Source: an uncultured Peptococcaceae bacterium (GTDB taxonomy: Bacteria; Bacillota; Dehalobacteriia; UBA4068; UBA4997). Taken from it: a stretch of 38,921 bases of DNA. The stretch is taken from positions 1 through 38,921 of the forward strand of contig CANSKT010000007.1 of the NCBI GenBank assembly GCA_947647555.1, written 5' to 3'. This document shows positions 16,871 to 26,165 of this stretch, piece by piece. Positions within the stretch are counted from its first letter, which is position 1; each line of letters begins with the position of its first letter. A program made the translations under genes and the position numbers. The notes under the pieces are model-generated. The model was not told the DNA's origin, searched no databases, and saw only the letters and a program-made list of their open reading frames with translations.

Positions 16871-18037
16871 ATGTATTTATCAGCGCCTAAAAAGCTATTA
16901 TTATTTGCGATGCTGTTAGCGGCATTTGTTTTGGCTTCTTTTGGACCGGCGGCGGCGGCCGAACTGCCGGAGATTGATGCGGCGGCCTATGTTTTAATGG
17001 AGCCGCAGAGCGGAGAGATTTTGGCGGCCGCCAATGCTGATGCGAAGCGTTATCCGGCCAGCACCACCAAGATTATGACGCTGGTTTTGGCGCTGGAGGC
17101 GGTGGAGCGCGGCGAGGCCAGTCTGGAGGATAATGTTACCACCAGTGAATATGCCGCCAGCATGGGTGGTTCACAGGTATATCTGTATGTTGGCGAAACC
17201 AGAACCTTGCATGAGATGTTGGTGGCCGTGGCGGTTGGTTCCGGCAATGACGCCAGCGTGGCCGTGGCCGAGCATATTGGCGGTTCAGTGGGCAATTTTG
17301 TTGATATGATGAACAAACGGGCGACGGAGTTGGGTATGAGCGGCACGCATTATGCCAATCCGCACGGTCTGCATGACCCGGAGCATTACACCACGGCCGG
17401 TGATATGGCTGTTTTGGCGCGACATGCAATTAATGTGCCGCATTTGTTGGAATATACCAGTATTTATGAATATCAATTCCGGGGAGAACCCAATCCGCTG
17501 GTTTTGTGGAACACCAATCGGCTGCTGAAATGGTATGATGGTGTGGACGGTCTGAAAACCGGCTATACTTCAGAGGCCGGGCGCAATCTGGTGGCGACGG
17601 CCACGCGCGGCGATTTGCGGCTGATTTCTGTGGTGATGGGCGTGGAGCCGCAGCAGGGGCATTTTACGGAGAGCATGAAGCTTTTAAATCATGGTTTTAA
17701 TAATTACAGCTATCAGCTGCTTTATGCGGCCGGTTCCCTGATTTGTTCGGTGCCGGTGGAAAAGGGGGCGGCCGGCCGGGTGGACGCCCGGATTGAGCAG
17801 CCGGCTGGCGTTTTAAGCAAGGCCGGCGGAAGCGCTGATTTTGAAACGGTAATTAATGTGACGGAACCATGGCCGCAGGCGCCGCTGGCGGCCGGCACGC
17901 AGCTTGGGGAGTTGCAGATTTGCCAGAACGGCCAGGTGGTGCAGAGTTTGCCTCTGGTGGCGAGCAATGATGTGGAAAAAATCGGCTTGCTGCAATGCTG
18001 GCGAGAAATTTTGAGTTCCGCCTGCGCGCTTAACTGA
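16871..18037 (+). CDS. dacF: D-alanyl-D-alanine carboxypeptidase (DacF/PBP5 type)
   Basis: This secreted serine peptidase trims the terminal D-Ala from peptidoglycan stem peptides. The 388-residue product has a signal peptide ending near PAAAA (residue 30), then the S11 peptidase domain with Ser64-Thr-Thr-Lys67 in YPASTTK, SGN at 124-126 and KTG at 229-231 in DGLKTGYTSEAGRNL, then a beta-rich C-terminal domain. ATG 16871 lies 7 bases after AGGAGGG. The C-terminus lacks an evident long amphipathic anchor, so it may be only weakly membrane-bound. DacF and DacA homologues are hard to tell apart; in Bacillus dacF is next to spoIIA, here the two are 20 kb apart. Confidence 0.92.
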   Translation: MYLSAPKKLLLFAMLLAAFVLASFGPAAAAELPEIDAAAYVLMEPQSGEILAAANADAKRYPASTTKIMTLVLALEAVERGEASLEDNVTTSEYAASMGGSQVYLYVGETRTLHEMLVAVAVGSGNDASVAVAEHIGGSVGNFVDMMNKRATELGMSGTHYANPHGLHDPEHYTTAGDMAVLARHAINVPHLLEYTSIYEYQFRGEPNPLVLWNTNRLLKWYDGVDGLKTGYTSEAGRNLVATATRGDLRLISVVMGVEPQQGHFTESMKLLNHGFNNYSYQLLYAAGSLICSVPVEKGAAGRVDARIEQPAGVLSKAGGSADFETVINVTEPWPQAPLAAGTQLGELQICQNGQVVQSLPLVASNDVEKIGLLQCWREILSSACALN

Positions 18038-18051
18038 AAAATTTGTATAAA

Positions 18052-18084
18052 AAAACAGTGTTTCAGCGCATGAGGCACTGTTTT
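18052..18084 (+). terminator. Probable intrinsic terminator after dacF
   Basis: AAAACAGTG (18052-18060) pairs with CACTGTTTT (18076-18084) around a 15-base loop and runs into a T-rich stretch (GTTTATATTTTCTT). The stem is moderately GC-poor. Confidence 0.6.
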
Positions 18085-18179
18085 GTTTATATTTTCTTAA
18101 AAAAAATATATTATAATAAGTATGATAAAATGTAACATATTATAATTATAGTGTAAAAGTTATGGGGGAGGGATTTTAT

Positions 18180-20465
18180 TTGAGTGAATTGCCATCTCTG
18201 ATTACGGACCTGGCGCTGATTTTGATTTTGGCTGGTCTGACCACTCTGCTTTGCAAAAAGCTGAAGCAGCCGTTGGTTTTGGGCTATATTCTGGCTGGTT
18301 TTTTGTGTGGGCCGGTGGTAAATTTTCTGCCGACGATTGCCGACCAGGAAAATATTGAGTTATGGTCAGAAATTGGCGTAATTTTTTTGATGTTTGCGGT
18401 GGGACTGGAGTTTAGTATTCATAAGCTGGTTAAGGTTGGTCTGGCCGGCATTTTGGCCTCTTTGTTTGAGGTTGTGGGCATGATGCTGGTGGGTATTGGT
18501 CTAGGGCGGCTTTTGGGCTGGTCTATGATGGACAGCATTTTTCTGGGCGGCATGCTTTCCATTTCCTCCACCATGATTGCGATTAAGGCGCTGGAGGATT
18601 CCGGCCTGAAAGAGCATAAATTTGCCGGTTATGCCATTGGTACGCTGATTATTGAGGATATTGTGGCAATTTTCCTGATGATTATTTTGTCCACGGTTTC
18701 CGTCAGTCAGGGTATCAGCGGCCTGAGCCTGCTGGAAACGATTGGCCGGCTGCTGTTTTATCTGGCTTTGTGGTTGCTTTTGGGTATTTATCTGTTGCCT
18801 ACTTTCCTGAACAAGGTGCGCAGTCTGTTAAATGATGAAATGCTGCTGGTTATCTCGCTGGGCATCTGCTTTGGTATGGTCTGGATTGCTGATGCGCTGG
18901 GCTTTTCCTCGGCGTTGGGGGCGTTTCTGGCCGGCTCCATTCTGGCCGGCACGGTGCATAGCGAGCGCATTGAGCATTTGGTTGCGCCCTGCCGGGATTT
19001 GTTTGGCGCGGTATTCTTTGTATCCGTCGGTTTGTTGGTGGTGCCGGCCACGCTGGCCGAATACATTATGCCAATTTTGTTGATTACGCTGGTGACGATT
19101 ATCGGCAAGATTATTTTCCTGACTTTGGGCATGATGGCTGCCGGCAAGGATATTGTAACTTCGGTGGGCGCTGCTTTCTGTCTGACGCAGATTGGCGAGT
19201 TTTCCTTTATTATTGCTTCACTAGGTACTTCATTGGCTGTAACCAGCGATTTTCTCTATCCGGTGATTGTGGCGGTTTCTGTGATTACTTCTTTCAGCAC
19301 GCCGGTGATGATACGTTATGCGGAGGGCTTTGCCGGCTGGCTGGCTAAAATTATGCCGGCCGGACTGCGCGACGGCTGGGAAAAATATGGCAATAATGAT
19401 GATGACAGCGCCTTGCAGGACAGTGATTGGCTTGCTTTTGGCCGCAGTTATCTGGGGACGCTGGTGCTGCATAGCATGATTTCTTTGGGTATTTATATGC
19501 TGGGTACCAATTTCCTTACCGGTCTGGTGAGCCAATGGGGCTTTGGGCCGGCGCTGGTCTGCCTGGTGGTGGAGTTGGCAATGTTGCCGTTTGTCGGTCA
19601 GCTGCTGGTCTTTCGCAATTCCTATATGACGTCGCTTTGGCTGCGCGGCCTGAAAAACCGTCTGCCGTTGCTGGTGTTGATGATTTTGCGTGTGGCGGTG
19701 GCTATGGCGCTGCTGATTATGCCGCTTTACTGGCTGCTGCAATTCCACCCGGTGTTGATTGGTCTGATTTGTCTGGGCCTGACTTTGCTGCTGTTTAAGT
19801 TCAACAAATTTACCAGCATGTATTTGCGGATTGAAGCGCGTTTTCTGGCTAATTTTAATGAGCGCAAGCTTTATGAGCAGCGCGCCGGCGCGACGGGGAA
19901 TGAGTTGCGCCATAGCCTGAATGAGGAGTTGCTGGTGAAATGTTTCCGTTGTCCCGAGGAGGGCGCGTTGATTGGCCAGAGTTTACAGGAAACGGATTGG
20001 GGGCGTTTATATAATCTGAAAGTGATTAAAATTAAGCGTGGCCGCAAGCATATCAATATCCCGGAGAGCGGCGAGCGTTTACAGGCCAATGATTTGGTTT
20101 GGCTGTTGGGCGAGGCCCGGGATTTGGCTAATTTCAGCTTTTATAGTGCGGAAAACGGCCTTTTGCAGGCGGAAACGGCAGATTTGACCCTGAAAGATTT
20201 TATTGCCGGCCAGAGCGACGCCAGCGACAGCGAGCAGATTTATTGCTGTGCGGTGCAGATGTCAGATGCGCCGCGTTATGTGGGCAAAAATCTGCGAGAT
20301 TCCTCTTTGCGTCAGGATTGGAGCTGTTTTCTGCTGGGTTTGGAGCGCAATATGCTGCCGATTATGAACCCCAGCCCGGATATGGTGCTGGAGAACGGTG
20401 ATTTGGTCTGGGTTTTGGGCGGCAGGTCAATGGGCGAAGCTTTGGTTGCCGAGGGTCTGGTATAA
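18180..20465 (+). CDS. CPA2-family cation/proton antiporter with two RCK_C-like domains
   Basis: This is a membrane antiporter exchanging K+ or Na+ for protons. The 761-residue product has about 12 membrane helices in the first 390 residues, beginning SELPSLITDLALILILAGL and including QPLVLGYILAGFLCGP and the family-typical AFLAGSILAG. A second hydrophobic block follows at about 415-540. The C-terminal cytoplasmic part holds two regulatory TrkA-C (RCK_C)-like modules, about 580-650 and 665-761, each ending with a variant of NDLVWLLG or GDLVWVLG. I see no NAD-binding Rossmann (RCK_N) domain as in KefB/C. The start is TTG 18180, 9 bases after GGGGAGG; an ATG 18 bases earlier overlaps that site. 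The ion transported cannot be fixed from sequence. Confidence 0.85.
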   Translation: MSELPSLITDLALILILAGLTTLLCKKLKQPLVLGYILAGFLCGPVVNFLPTIADQENIELWSEIGVIFLMFAVGLEFSIHKLVKVGLAGILASLFEVVGMMLVGIGLGRLLGWSMMDSIFLGGMLSISSTMIAIKALEDSGLKEHKFAGYAIGTLIIEDIVAIFLMIILSTVSVSQGISGLSLLETIGRLLFYLALWLLLGIYLLPTFLNKVRSLLNDEMLLVISLGICFGMVWIADALGFSSALGAFLAGSILAGTVHSERIEHLVAPCRDLFGAVFFVSVGLLVVPATLAEYIMPILLITLVTIIGKIIFLTLGMMAAGKDIVTSVGAAFCLTQIGEFSFIIASLGTSLAVTSDFLYPVIVAVSVITSFSTPVMIRYAEGFAGWLAKIMPAGLRDGWEKYGNNDDDSALQDSDWLAFGRSYLGTLVLHSMISLGIYMLGTNFLTGLVSQWGFGPALVCLVVELAMLPFVGQLLVFRNSYMTSLWLRGLKNRLPLLVLMILRVAVAMALLIMPLYWLLQFHPVLIGLICLGLTLLLFKFNKFTSMYLRIEARFLANFNERKLYEQRAGATGNELRHSLNEELLVKCFRCPEEGALIGQSLQETDWGRLYNLKVIKIKRGRKHINIPESGERLQANDLVWLLGEARDLANFSFYSAENGLLQAETADLTLKDFIAGQSDASDSEQIYCCAVQMSDAPRYVGKNLRDSSLRQDWSCFLLGLERNMLPIMNPSPDMVLENGDLVWVLGGRSMGEALVAEGLV

Positions 20466-20494
20466 AAGGCGTTGTTTAATATTTGTAAAATAAG

Positions 20495-20523
20495 TTGCAC
20501 TTTCTTTTTTCCTATGATATAAT
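20495..20523 (+). promoter_or_regulatory. Vegetative-type promoter of yloU-fakA
   Basis: TTGCAC (20495-20500) and a perfect TATAAT (20518-20523) are separated by 17 bases, 46 bases upstream of the yloU start. Its spacer begins with a pyrimidine run like that of the metN promoter. Confidence 0.82.
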
Positions 20524-20569
20524 TAGGTTGTGTTTGGTAAAAATGATTAATACCGCAGGAGGGTTGTTT

Positions 20570-20926
20570 ATGTTGCGAGAATTTAAGACTGATTTGGGTA
20601 TGGTTGACGTTGCCAGAGATGTTTTGGCCACGTATATTGGGCTTTCCGCCACAAATTGTTTCGGCGTGGTTGGCATGTCTTCCAAGACGCTGAAAGACGG
20701 TTTTGCCACACTTTTGGGGCGTGATTCTGTGAGCCGGGGTGTGGAAATTGCTGAGAAAGATGACAGCTTGCAGGTGAATGTTTATATTATTGTGGGTTAT
20801 GGCACCAAAATTTCAGAGATTGCCAATAATGTAATTCATAGAATACAGTACAATATTCGTGAATATCTGGGTATCCAGCTGGATAACATCAATATAATTG
20901 TGCAGGGTGTGCGGATATTGGACTAA
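20570..20926 (+). CDS. yloU: Asp23/Gls24 family protein (YloU-like)
   Basis: The 118-residue product has the Asp23/Gls24 (DUF322) fold, with LATYIGLSATNCFGVVGMSS near residues 16-35 and VYIIVGYGTKISEIANNV near 69-86. Members are small envelope-associated proteins; Staphylococcus Asp23 binds a membrane anchor and its loss triggers a cell-wall stress response. The start is ATG 20570 behind AGGAGGG; a longer in-frame ATG at 20495 overlaps the promoter. The next gene, fakA, follows after 12 bases, the same pairing as yloU-yloV in Bacillus, which suggests a shared function that is not understood. Confidence 0.92.
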   Translation: MLREFKTDLGMVDVARDVLATYIGLSATNCFGVVGMSSKTLKDGFATLLGRDSVSRGVEIAEKDDSLQVNVYIIVGYGTKISEIANNVIHRIQYNIREYLGIQLDNINIIVQGVRILD

Positions 20927-20938
20927 GGAGGAAGTCGT

Positions 20939-22675
20939 TTGAGTAAGCTATTGAATATCAGCGAATTTACCGCTTTTTTCATCGGCGCTTCAGCCAATTT
21001 GACGGCTAACAAGGAGCGGATAAACGCGCTTAATGTTTTCCCGGTGCCGGACGGCGATACCGGCACCAACATGGGATTAACCATGAGTTCTGCGGTTAAG
21101 GATTTGCCGGCTCAGACCAATATTGCCAAAGCGGCCGAGCGTTTGGCGCATGGCGCGCTGCTGGGGGCGCGTGGTAATTCCGGCGTGATTTTGAGCCAGA
21201 TTTTGCGCGGCTTTGCGCAGGGTCTGGAGGGCTGTGAACAGGTTGCCGCGCCGGATTTTGCGCGCGCGATGCAAAAAGGCGTTGAGCTGGCCTATAAATC
21301 GGTAATGCGGCCGGTGGAGGGTACAATTTTAACTGTGGCGCGTAAAATGGCCGATGCCGCTGGTGAAGCTGTGGCGGTTGATGCGGCTATGGATTTGGAA
21401 AATCTGGTTGAGTTGATGCTCAAACAGGGGCATCAGGCTTTGGCCAACACGCCCAACCAACTGCCGGTTTTAAAACAGGCCGGCGTGGTGGATTCTGGCG
21501 CCAGCGGCTTGGTGGCTATTTTTGAGGGTGGTTTGCGCGCTCTGCGCGGCGAGGAATTTGAAATGCCGCTGCAAATTGAGGGTAAAGTTGATTTTACCAA
21601 CCAGACCGCCGAGGATACGCAGCAGTTGGTTAACCATTACTGCACGGAATTTTTTATTCACGGTCAGGGCATTGATGTGGATACTTACCGGCAGCATTTG
21701 CAATCTATGGGCGAAAGCCAGGTGATTGTGGGTAATGCTACGGTGGTTAAAACGCATATTCATACGGCCGACCCCGGCGCGGTTTTGAGTTATGCACTGC
21801 AATTTGGCTCATTGCATGATTTGAAGATTGATAATATGAAAGACCAGCACCGCGAAACGCTGCTGACAGATGAGGAACGCGGCGCTGCGGAGGAGAATAC
21901 TGCGCTGGCTGATAAGCAGGAAACCGTTGCGCCGGAGCCTGACCAGCTAGACGTGGCTATTGCCGAGGCGGCCGCGACGCTTGGCGATATGTTGCCAGAT
22001 ATGGAGGCGGTGGAACTGCCCCTGTGCGGTGTGGTGACGGTTTCTTCGGGCAGTGGTCTGGATCAGATTTTTACCGAGATGGGCGCGGCCGGTCTGGTAA
22101 GCGGCGGCCAGAGTATGAACCCCAGCGCGGAGGATATTTTGCAGGCGATTAATAATCTGCCGGCTCAACAGGCGGTTATCCTGCCGAACAACAGCAATAT
22201 TGTGATGGCGGCCAATCAGGCTAGTCAGCTGGCGGAGAAGCCGGTTGTGGTGGTAAGCAGCAAGTTTATCACCCAGGGCATTGCAGCCATGATGAATTTT
22301 GACCCGGAGAGCAGCGCCGAGGAGAACGCGGCCAACATGCAGGAAGCGGCGGCGTTGGTACACAGCGCGCAGGTTACCTATGCGGTGCGCGATTCTCAGT
22401 TTGACGGCCAGACAATACATGAGGGCGATATTCTGGGCTTGTTGGAGGGCGATATTGCCGTGGTGGAAACTACGGTGCGCCAGACCGTTTTGAATTTGCT
22501 GCCGCAGATGTTTGATGATGATACCAGCCTGATAACTCTGCTTTATGGCGAGGGCGTAACGGAGGAAGACGCTGTGCTTTTGGGCGAGGATTTGGCCGAG
22601 GCTTTTCCGGATTATGAGATTGAGGTGCAGCTGGGCGGCCAGGCGGTTTATCATTATCTGATTGCCGTGGAATAA
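20939..22675 (+). CDS. fakA: Fatty acid kinase catalytic subunit-like protein (FakA/YloV)
   Basis: FakA phosphorylates fatty acids held by a FakB binding protein so that they can enter phospholipid synthesis. The 578-residue product has an N-terminal DhaL/Dak2 kinase domain of about 200 residues with NVFPVPDGDTGTNMGLTM near 32-49 and the nucleotide loop GARGNSGVILSQ near 77-88. A middle domain with the metal/His motif VVKTHIHTADPG follows near 270-281, and a C-terminal domain with LPNNSNIVMAANQA. An acidic, low-complexity linker lies at about 308-335. The start is TTG 20939 after AAGGAGG. No fakB is seen in the window, so the substrate is inferred from the family. Confidence 0.9.
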   Translation: MSKLLNISEFTAFFIGASANLTANKERINALNVFPVPDGDTGTNMGLTMSSAVKDLPAQTNIAKAAERLAHGALLGARGNSGVILSQILRGFAQGLEGCEQVAAPDFARAMQKGVELAYKSVMRPVEGTILTVARKMADAAGEAVAVDAAMDLENLVELMLKQGHQALANTPNQLPVLKQAGVVDSGASGLVAIFEGGLRALRGEEFEMPLQIEGKVDFTNQTAEDTQQLVNHYCTEFFIHGQGIDVDTYRQHLQSMGESQVIVGNATVVKTHIHTADPGAVLSYALQFGSLHDLKIDNMKDQHRETLLTDEERGAAEENTALADKQETVAPEPDQLDVAIAEAAATLGDMLPDMEAVELPLCGVVTVSSGSGLDQIFTEMGAAGLVSGGQSMNPSAEDILQAINNLPAQQAVILPNNSNIVMAANQASQLAEKPVVVVSSKFITQGIAAMMNFDPESSAEENAANMQEAAALVHSAQVTYAVRDSQFDGQTIHEGDILGLLEGDIAVVETTVRQTVLNLLPQMFDDDTSLITLLYGEGVTEEDAVLLGEDLAEAFPDYEIEVQLGGQAVYHYLIAVE

Positions 22676-22698
22676 AGATTAAAATTATAGCATTTTAC

Positions 22699-22721
22699 AT
22701 GGCGCCTTTGTTAGGCGCCAT
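22699..22721 (+). terminator. Hairpin between fakA and recG
   Basis: ATGGCGCCT (22699-22707) pairs perfectly with AGGCGCCAT (22713-22721) around TTGTT. The following TGCTGTATA is not a clear T run, so it may act as an mRNA 3'-end stabiliser or weak terminator rather than a full stop before recG, 41 bases on. Confidence 0.4.
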
Positions 22722-22762
22722 TGCTGTATATAAGGCTTAACAGAAAAAACAGGGGTGAGGAT

Positions 22763-25081
22763 ATGGCGGCATTGGCCAGGGAATGGGCGGCAATTTTGCA
22801 GGCGGAACAGCGGCAGGGTTATCTGGACAGCAGCGTTTTGGGCGGCTTTGGCGAGTGGCTGGCCAGTCTGGGGCGGCCAGAGTTGGCGGCGCTGGGGCAG
22901 ACATACAGCGAGGCTGCGCTTAATCAGCGCCCGGAACTCTGGCAGCAGGCCAAAGCGCTGTTGGAGGCGGCAGAGCAGCCGGAAGCCTTAAAGCCGCCGA
23001 CGGGTTCAATTCAGAGCAAACCCAGCGCGGCGGATTGTTTGCAGACTTCCATTGAATATCTGAAAGGGGTTGGCCCCAAGCGCGCTGTGCTGCTGCGGCG
23101 TTTGGGTATTTATAAGATTGCCGATTTGCTGTTTAACCGTCCGCGTGCTTATGAAAGCCGGCCGCAACCGGTGGCTATTGCGCAACTTTCAGCCTGGCAG
23201 GGCGATATAGCGGCGGTGCGCGCCCGGGTTCTGGCTAAAACTGTGTTGCGTCCCAAGCGTGGGTTAACCATTTTGAAAGTGACGGTTAGCGACGGCACAG
23301 GTAATCTGGCGGCGGTCTGGTATAATCAGCAGCATTTGGAGCCCAAGCTGACGGTGGGTTTGCCGCTGCAAATTTTCGGCAAGCTGGAATGGCGCTATGG
23401 CGGTTGGGAATTGGCGGTGCAGGACTATGAAATTATAGATGATGCTTCGGCAGACTCGGCTGCTGGCGGCGAACTGTTGCCGGTTTATGCCCTGACCGCT
23501 AATCTGACCCAGAAAGCCATGCGCCGGCTGGTGGAAACGGCCTGGGGCAAATATGCGGCTTATCTGACGGACGGACTGCCGCCGGATTTGCTGGCCGAAC
23601 ATCAGCTTCTGCCTTTGCGTCAGGCGCTGTTTTATCTGCATTTTCCGGAGAACGAGCAGCAGGTGGAGCAGGGGCGGCATCGTCTGGCTAATGAGGACTT
23701 GTTGGTGACCAAGCTGACGGTGCTGGCAAACCGTTTGCCGGAAAGCGAGCAGCCAGTGGAGCGAGCGGCGGCGGACAACGACGATATTATGTCACAGTTT
23801 GCCGCGGTGTTGCCGTATCAGCTGACTAACGCCCAGCGTCGGGTGATTACGGAAATTCTGGACGATTTAACCCAGCCGCGTTTGATGCGCCGGCTGGTGC
23901 AGGGTGATGTTGGCTCCGGCAAAACGGTGGTGGCCGCGGCGGCTTTGTATCATAATTTTCGGGCTGGTCGGCAGGGGGCTTTAATGGCGCCGACGGAAAT
24001 TCTGGCCGCCCAGCATTATCATAATTTGCAGCCAGTGCTGGCCGGGTTGGGTTTGCATGTGGCTTTGCTGACCGGTGATACGCCGACGGTTGAGCGGCGC
24101 GAAACTTTGGCGGCTCTGGCGGCCGGTCAGGTGGACGTGCTGGTGGGTACGCATGCGCTGTTTTCGGCCGATGTGGAGTTTGACCGGCTGGGTCTGGCGG
24201 TTACTGATGAGCAGCACCGTTTTGGCGTTAATCAGCGCAACTCTCTGCGTCAAAAGGGGGCGCAGGCAGATGTTCTGGTGTTGACGGCGACGCCCATTCC
24301 GCGCACACTGGCCATGACTTTTTGCGGCGATTTGGCGGTTTCTGTGCTTGATGAACTGCCGCCGGGACGGCAGCCGATTGCTACTTATGCCGTCAGCTAT
24401 GATTTGGAGGCGCGCGCTCTGGCTTTTGTTCTGGCGGAGTTACAGAAAGGCCGGCAGGCTTATATGGTTTGCCCTCTGGTTGAGGAAAATGAAAATCTGG
24501 AACTGCAATCGGCCATTCAGCTGACGGAGCGCCTGCAAAGCCGGGAGTTTGCTGCTTATCGGGTGGGGCTGCTGCATGGCAAGCTGAAGCCGCAGGAAAA
24601 AAACGAGGTTATGCAGGCCTTTGCGGCCGGGCAAATTCAGGTTTTGGTGGCCACCACGGTTATTGAGGTGGGCGTTGATGTGCCGAACGCCACGGTTATG
24701 GTTATTCGTGATGCGGAGCGTTTTGGTCTGGCCCAGCTGCACCAGCTGCGCGGCCGGGTGGGGCGCGGTGGTCAGCAAAGCTATTGTATTTTGTTGAATA
24801 ATGCTAAAAGCAAGGAGGCGCGCGAGCGCATTAAAACTCTGACCGAGAGCAGCGACGGCTTTGTGATTGCCGAGGCGGATTTGCGGCTGCGCGGCGCCGG
24901 CGAACTTTTGGGGACGCGCCAGAGCGGTCTGGCTATGCTAAAATATGCTGATTTGTCGCGTGATTTGCGGCTGGTGGAGGCCGCGCGCGCCGACGCTGCG
25001 CGTCTGCTGGAGGGCGGCGAATATCTGAACTGGCCGCTGGCGCAGGAAGTTCGGCGCAAAAGTGAACTTTTGGAGTCCTGA
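22763..25081 (+). CDS. recG: ATP-dependent DNA helicase RecG
   Basis: RecG reverses stalled replication forks and processes branched DNA. The 772-residue product has a helix-hairpin-helix-like segment SIEYLKGVGPKRAVLL near 94-109, a wedge OB-fold domain (about 130-230), and SF2 helicase motifs: Walker A GDVGSGKT with Lys387, the DExH variant TDEQHRFG, TATPIPRTL, and QLRGRVGRGG. About 90 residues precede the segment where many RecG proteins begin; this charged, Ala/Leu-rich helical extension is unusual in length. ATG 22763 is behind GGGTGAGG. It follows yloU-fakA as in Bacillus, where two serine dehydratase genes intervene. Confidence 0.96.
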   Translation: MAALAREWAAILQAEQRQGYLDSSVLGGFGEWLASLGRPELAALGQTYSEAALNQRPELWQQAKALLEAAEQPEALKPPTGSIQSKPSAADCLQTSIEYLKGVGPKRAVLLRRLGIYKIADLLFNRPRAYESRPQPVAIAQLSAWQGDIAAVRARVLAKTVLRPKRGLTILKVTVSDGTGNLAAVWYNQQHLEPKLTVGLPLQIFGKLEWRYGGWELAVQDYEIIDDASADSAAGGELLPVYALTANLTQKAMRRLVETAWGKYAAYLTDGLPPDLLAEHQLLPLRQALFYLHFPENEQQVEQGRHRLANEDLLVTKLTVLANRLPESEQPVERAAADNDDIMSQFAAVLPYQLTNAQRRVITEILDDLTQPRLMRRLVQGDVGSGKTVVAAAALYHNFRAGRQGALMAPTEILAAQHYHNLQPVLAGLGLHVALLTGDTPTVERRETLAALAAGQVDVLVGTHALFSADVEFDRLGLAVTDEQHRFGVNQRNSLRQKGAQADVLVLTATPIPRTLAMTFCGDLAVSVLDELPPGRQPIATYAVSYDLEARALAFVLAELQKGRQAYMVCPLVEENENLELQSAIQLTERLQSREFAAYRVGLLHGKLKPQEKNEVMQAFAAGQIQVLVATTVIEVGVDVPNATVMVIRDAERFGLAQLHQLRGRVGRGGQQSYCILLNNAKSKEARERIKTLTESSDGFVIAEADLRLRGAGELLGTRQSGLAMLKYADLSRDLRLVEAARADAARLLEGGEYLNWPLAQEVRRKSELLES

Positions 25082-25162
25082 AAAAAATTTTTTCAAAAAA
25101 TTTTATTTTTCATGTGGCAAAACTGTGCTTTGCCGGGTGTATATATTGAAAGGGAGATTATT

Positions 25163-26134
25163 GTGATTAAAAAGAGCGATTTGTTAAGGCTTTTGATTTG
25201 TGTGGTAGTTTTTAGTTATGCGGCTCCGGCTTGGGCTGCGGAAAGTGAAGTGTGTATAAAGGAGGTTTGTCTGAAAGAAATTGTTATTAACGCCGATGTA
25301 CCATATTTACTGGCGGAATTGCCGGAGAACGCCGGCGAAATTCGTTTGAATTTTACCGTTGAGGGTGAAAACGCTGTGATGCCGATAGATGCACAGACCG
25401 GATTTGAGGTTGAATGGAATAGCGTGCAGCCGGGTGAGCGAGTTATGGTAAGTTATAGCCGGCAGCCGCAGGGCGCGCAGCTGCATTATCTGCTGCTGAA
25501 TTTGGGCGACGAGCCGCCTACAGGCCGGGTTGTGATTGAAGAAATGGCCGGCTTTGCTTATAATCGAATGTTAGTGGATAACGGGCGCTTGTGGTTAAGG
25601 CGTTCTGACGGCGATTTCCAGTTCCCGGATAACTTTGATATGGTTTATTTGGGGGTTGGCCGGCGGATTTTGGTCTGGTATGATGAGGAAAAAGACGGGC
25701 AGGCGATTTGTACAAGACTGCGAGCGGTTTTTTCTCAGCCCGAGGTGCAGGAACACCGGCAGGCCAAGGCTTGGGAGGATATGTATTATAATGAAGGAAA
25801 AACGCGGCATTTGCGGGCCAACGGGGCCGAGCTGCCCAAGGTGGTGCGTTATGTGCATGGCGAGCCTTATCTGCCGCTACGCCAGACGGCGGAGGCGCTG
25901 GGTTATGACGTGGAATGGGACGCGGCGGCGCAGGCTGCTTATCTGACCGGCGAGAGGGTGCAGGCGCGGATTGTGCCTTATAAGGCGGCTTATCTGGCGA
26001 TTGATGGCCGGAGCAGTGAATTTTACGGTCTGCCGCGTATTTATGACGGTTGCCTGTGCGTGCCGGCAATGCTTTTTGAAGTGCTGGGCGCGGAGATGAC
26101 GGTCTCTAACGAAACAATGATTTTGAACCTATAA
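25163..26134 (+). CDS. Secreted protein with C-terminal copper-amine-oxidase-type stalk domain
   Basis: The 323-residue product has a signal peptide ending at AWA (residue 25), one copy of a module shared with the next gene (about residues 33-200), and a C-terminal stalk domain (about 220-323) of the kind called copper amine oxidase N-terminal domain. The stalk shows the typical PYLPLRQTAEALGYDVEWD and the closing VPAMLFEVLGAEMTV. Such domains are common on surface proteins of Clostridia and Negativicutes and do not imply amine oxidase activity. The start is GTG 25163 after AGGGAGA; a longer in-frame start would put about 17 residues before the signal peptide. The neighbour 31 bases downstream is a larger paralogue. 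Confidence 0.82.
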   Translation: MIKKSDLLRLLICVVVFSYAAPAWAAESEVCIKEVCLKEIVINADVPYLLAELPENAGEIRLNFTVEGENAVMPIDAQTGFEVEWNSVQPGERVMVSYSRQPQGAQLHYLLLNLGDEPPTGRVVIEEMAGFAYNRMLVDNGRLWLRRSDGDFQFPDNFDMVYLGVGRRILVWYDEEKDGQAICTRLRAVFSQPEVQEHRQAKAWEDMYYNEGKTRHLRANGAELPKVVRYVHGEPYLPLRQTAEALGYDVEWDAAAQAAYLTGERVQARIVPYKAAYLAIDGRSSEFYGLPRIYDGCLCVPAMLFEVLGAEMTVSNETMILNL

Positions 26135-26165
26135 AAAAGTATAATTTAATGGAGGTAATTTATTT

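Noticed and set aside
18788-19913. Open frames on the minus strand within the antiporter gene
   Set aside because: They mirror hydrophobic codons of the membrane protein and have compositions unlike real proteins.
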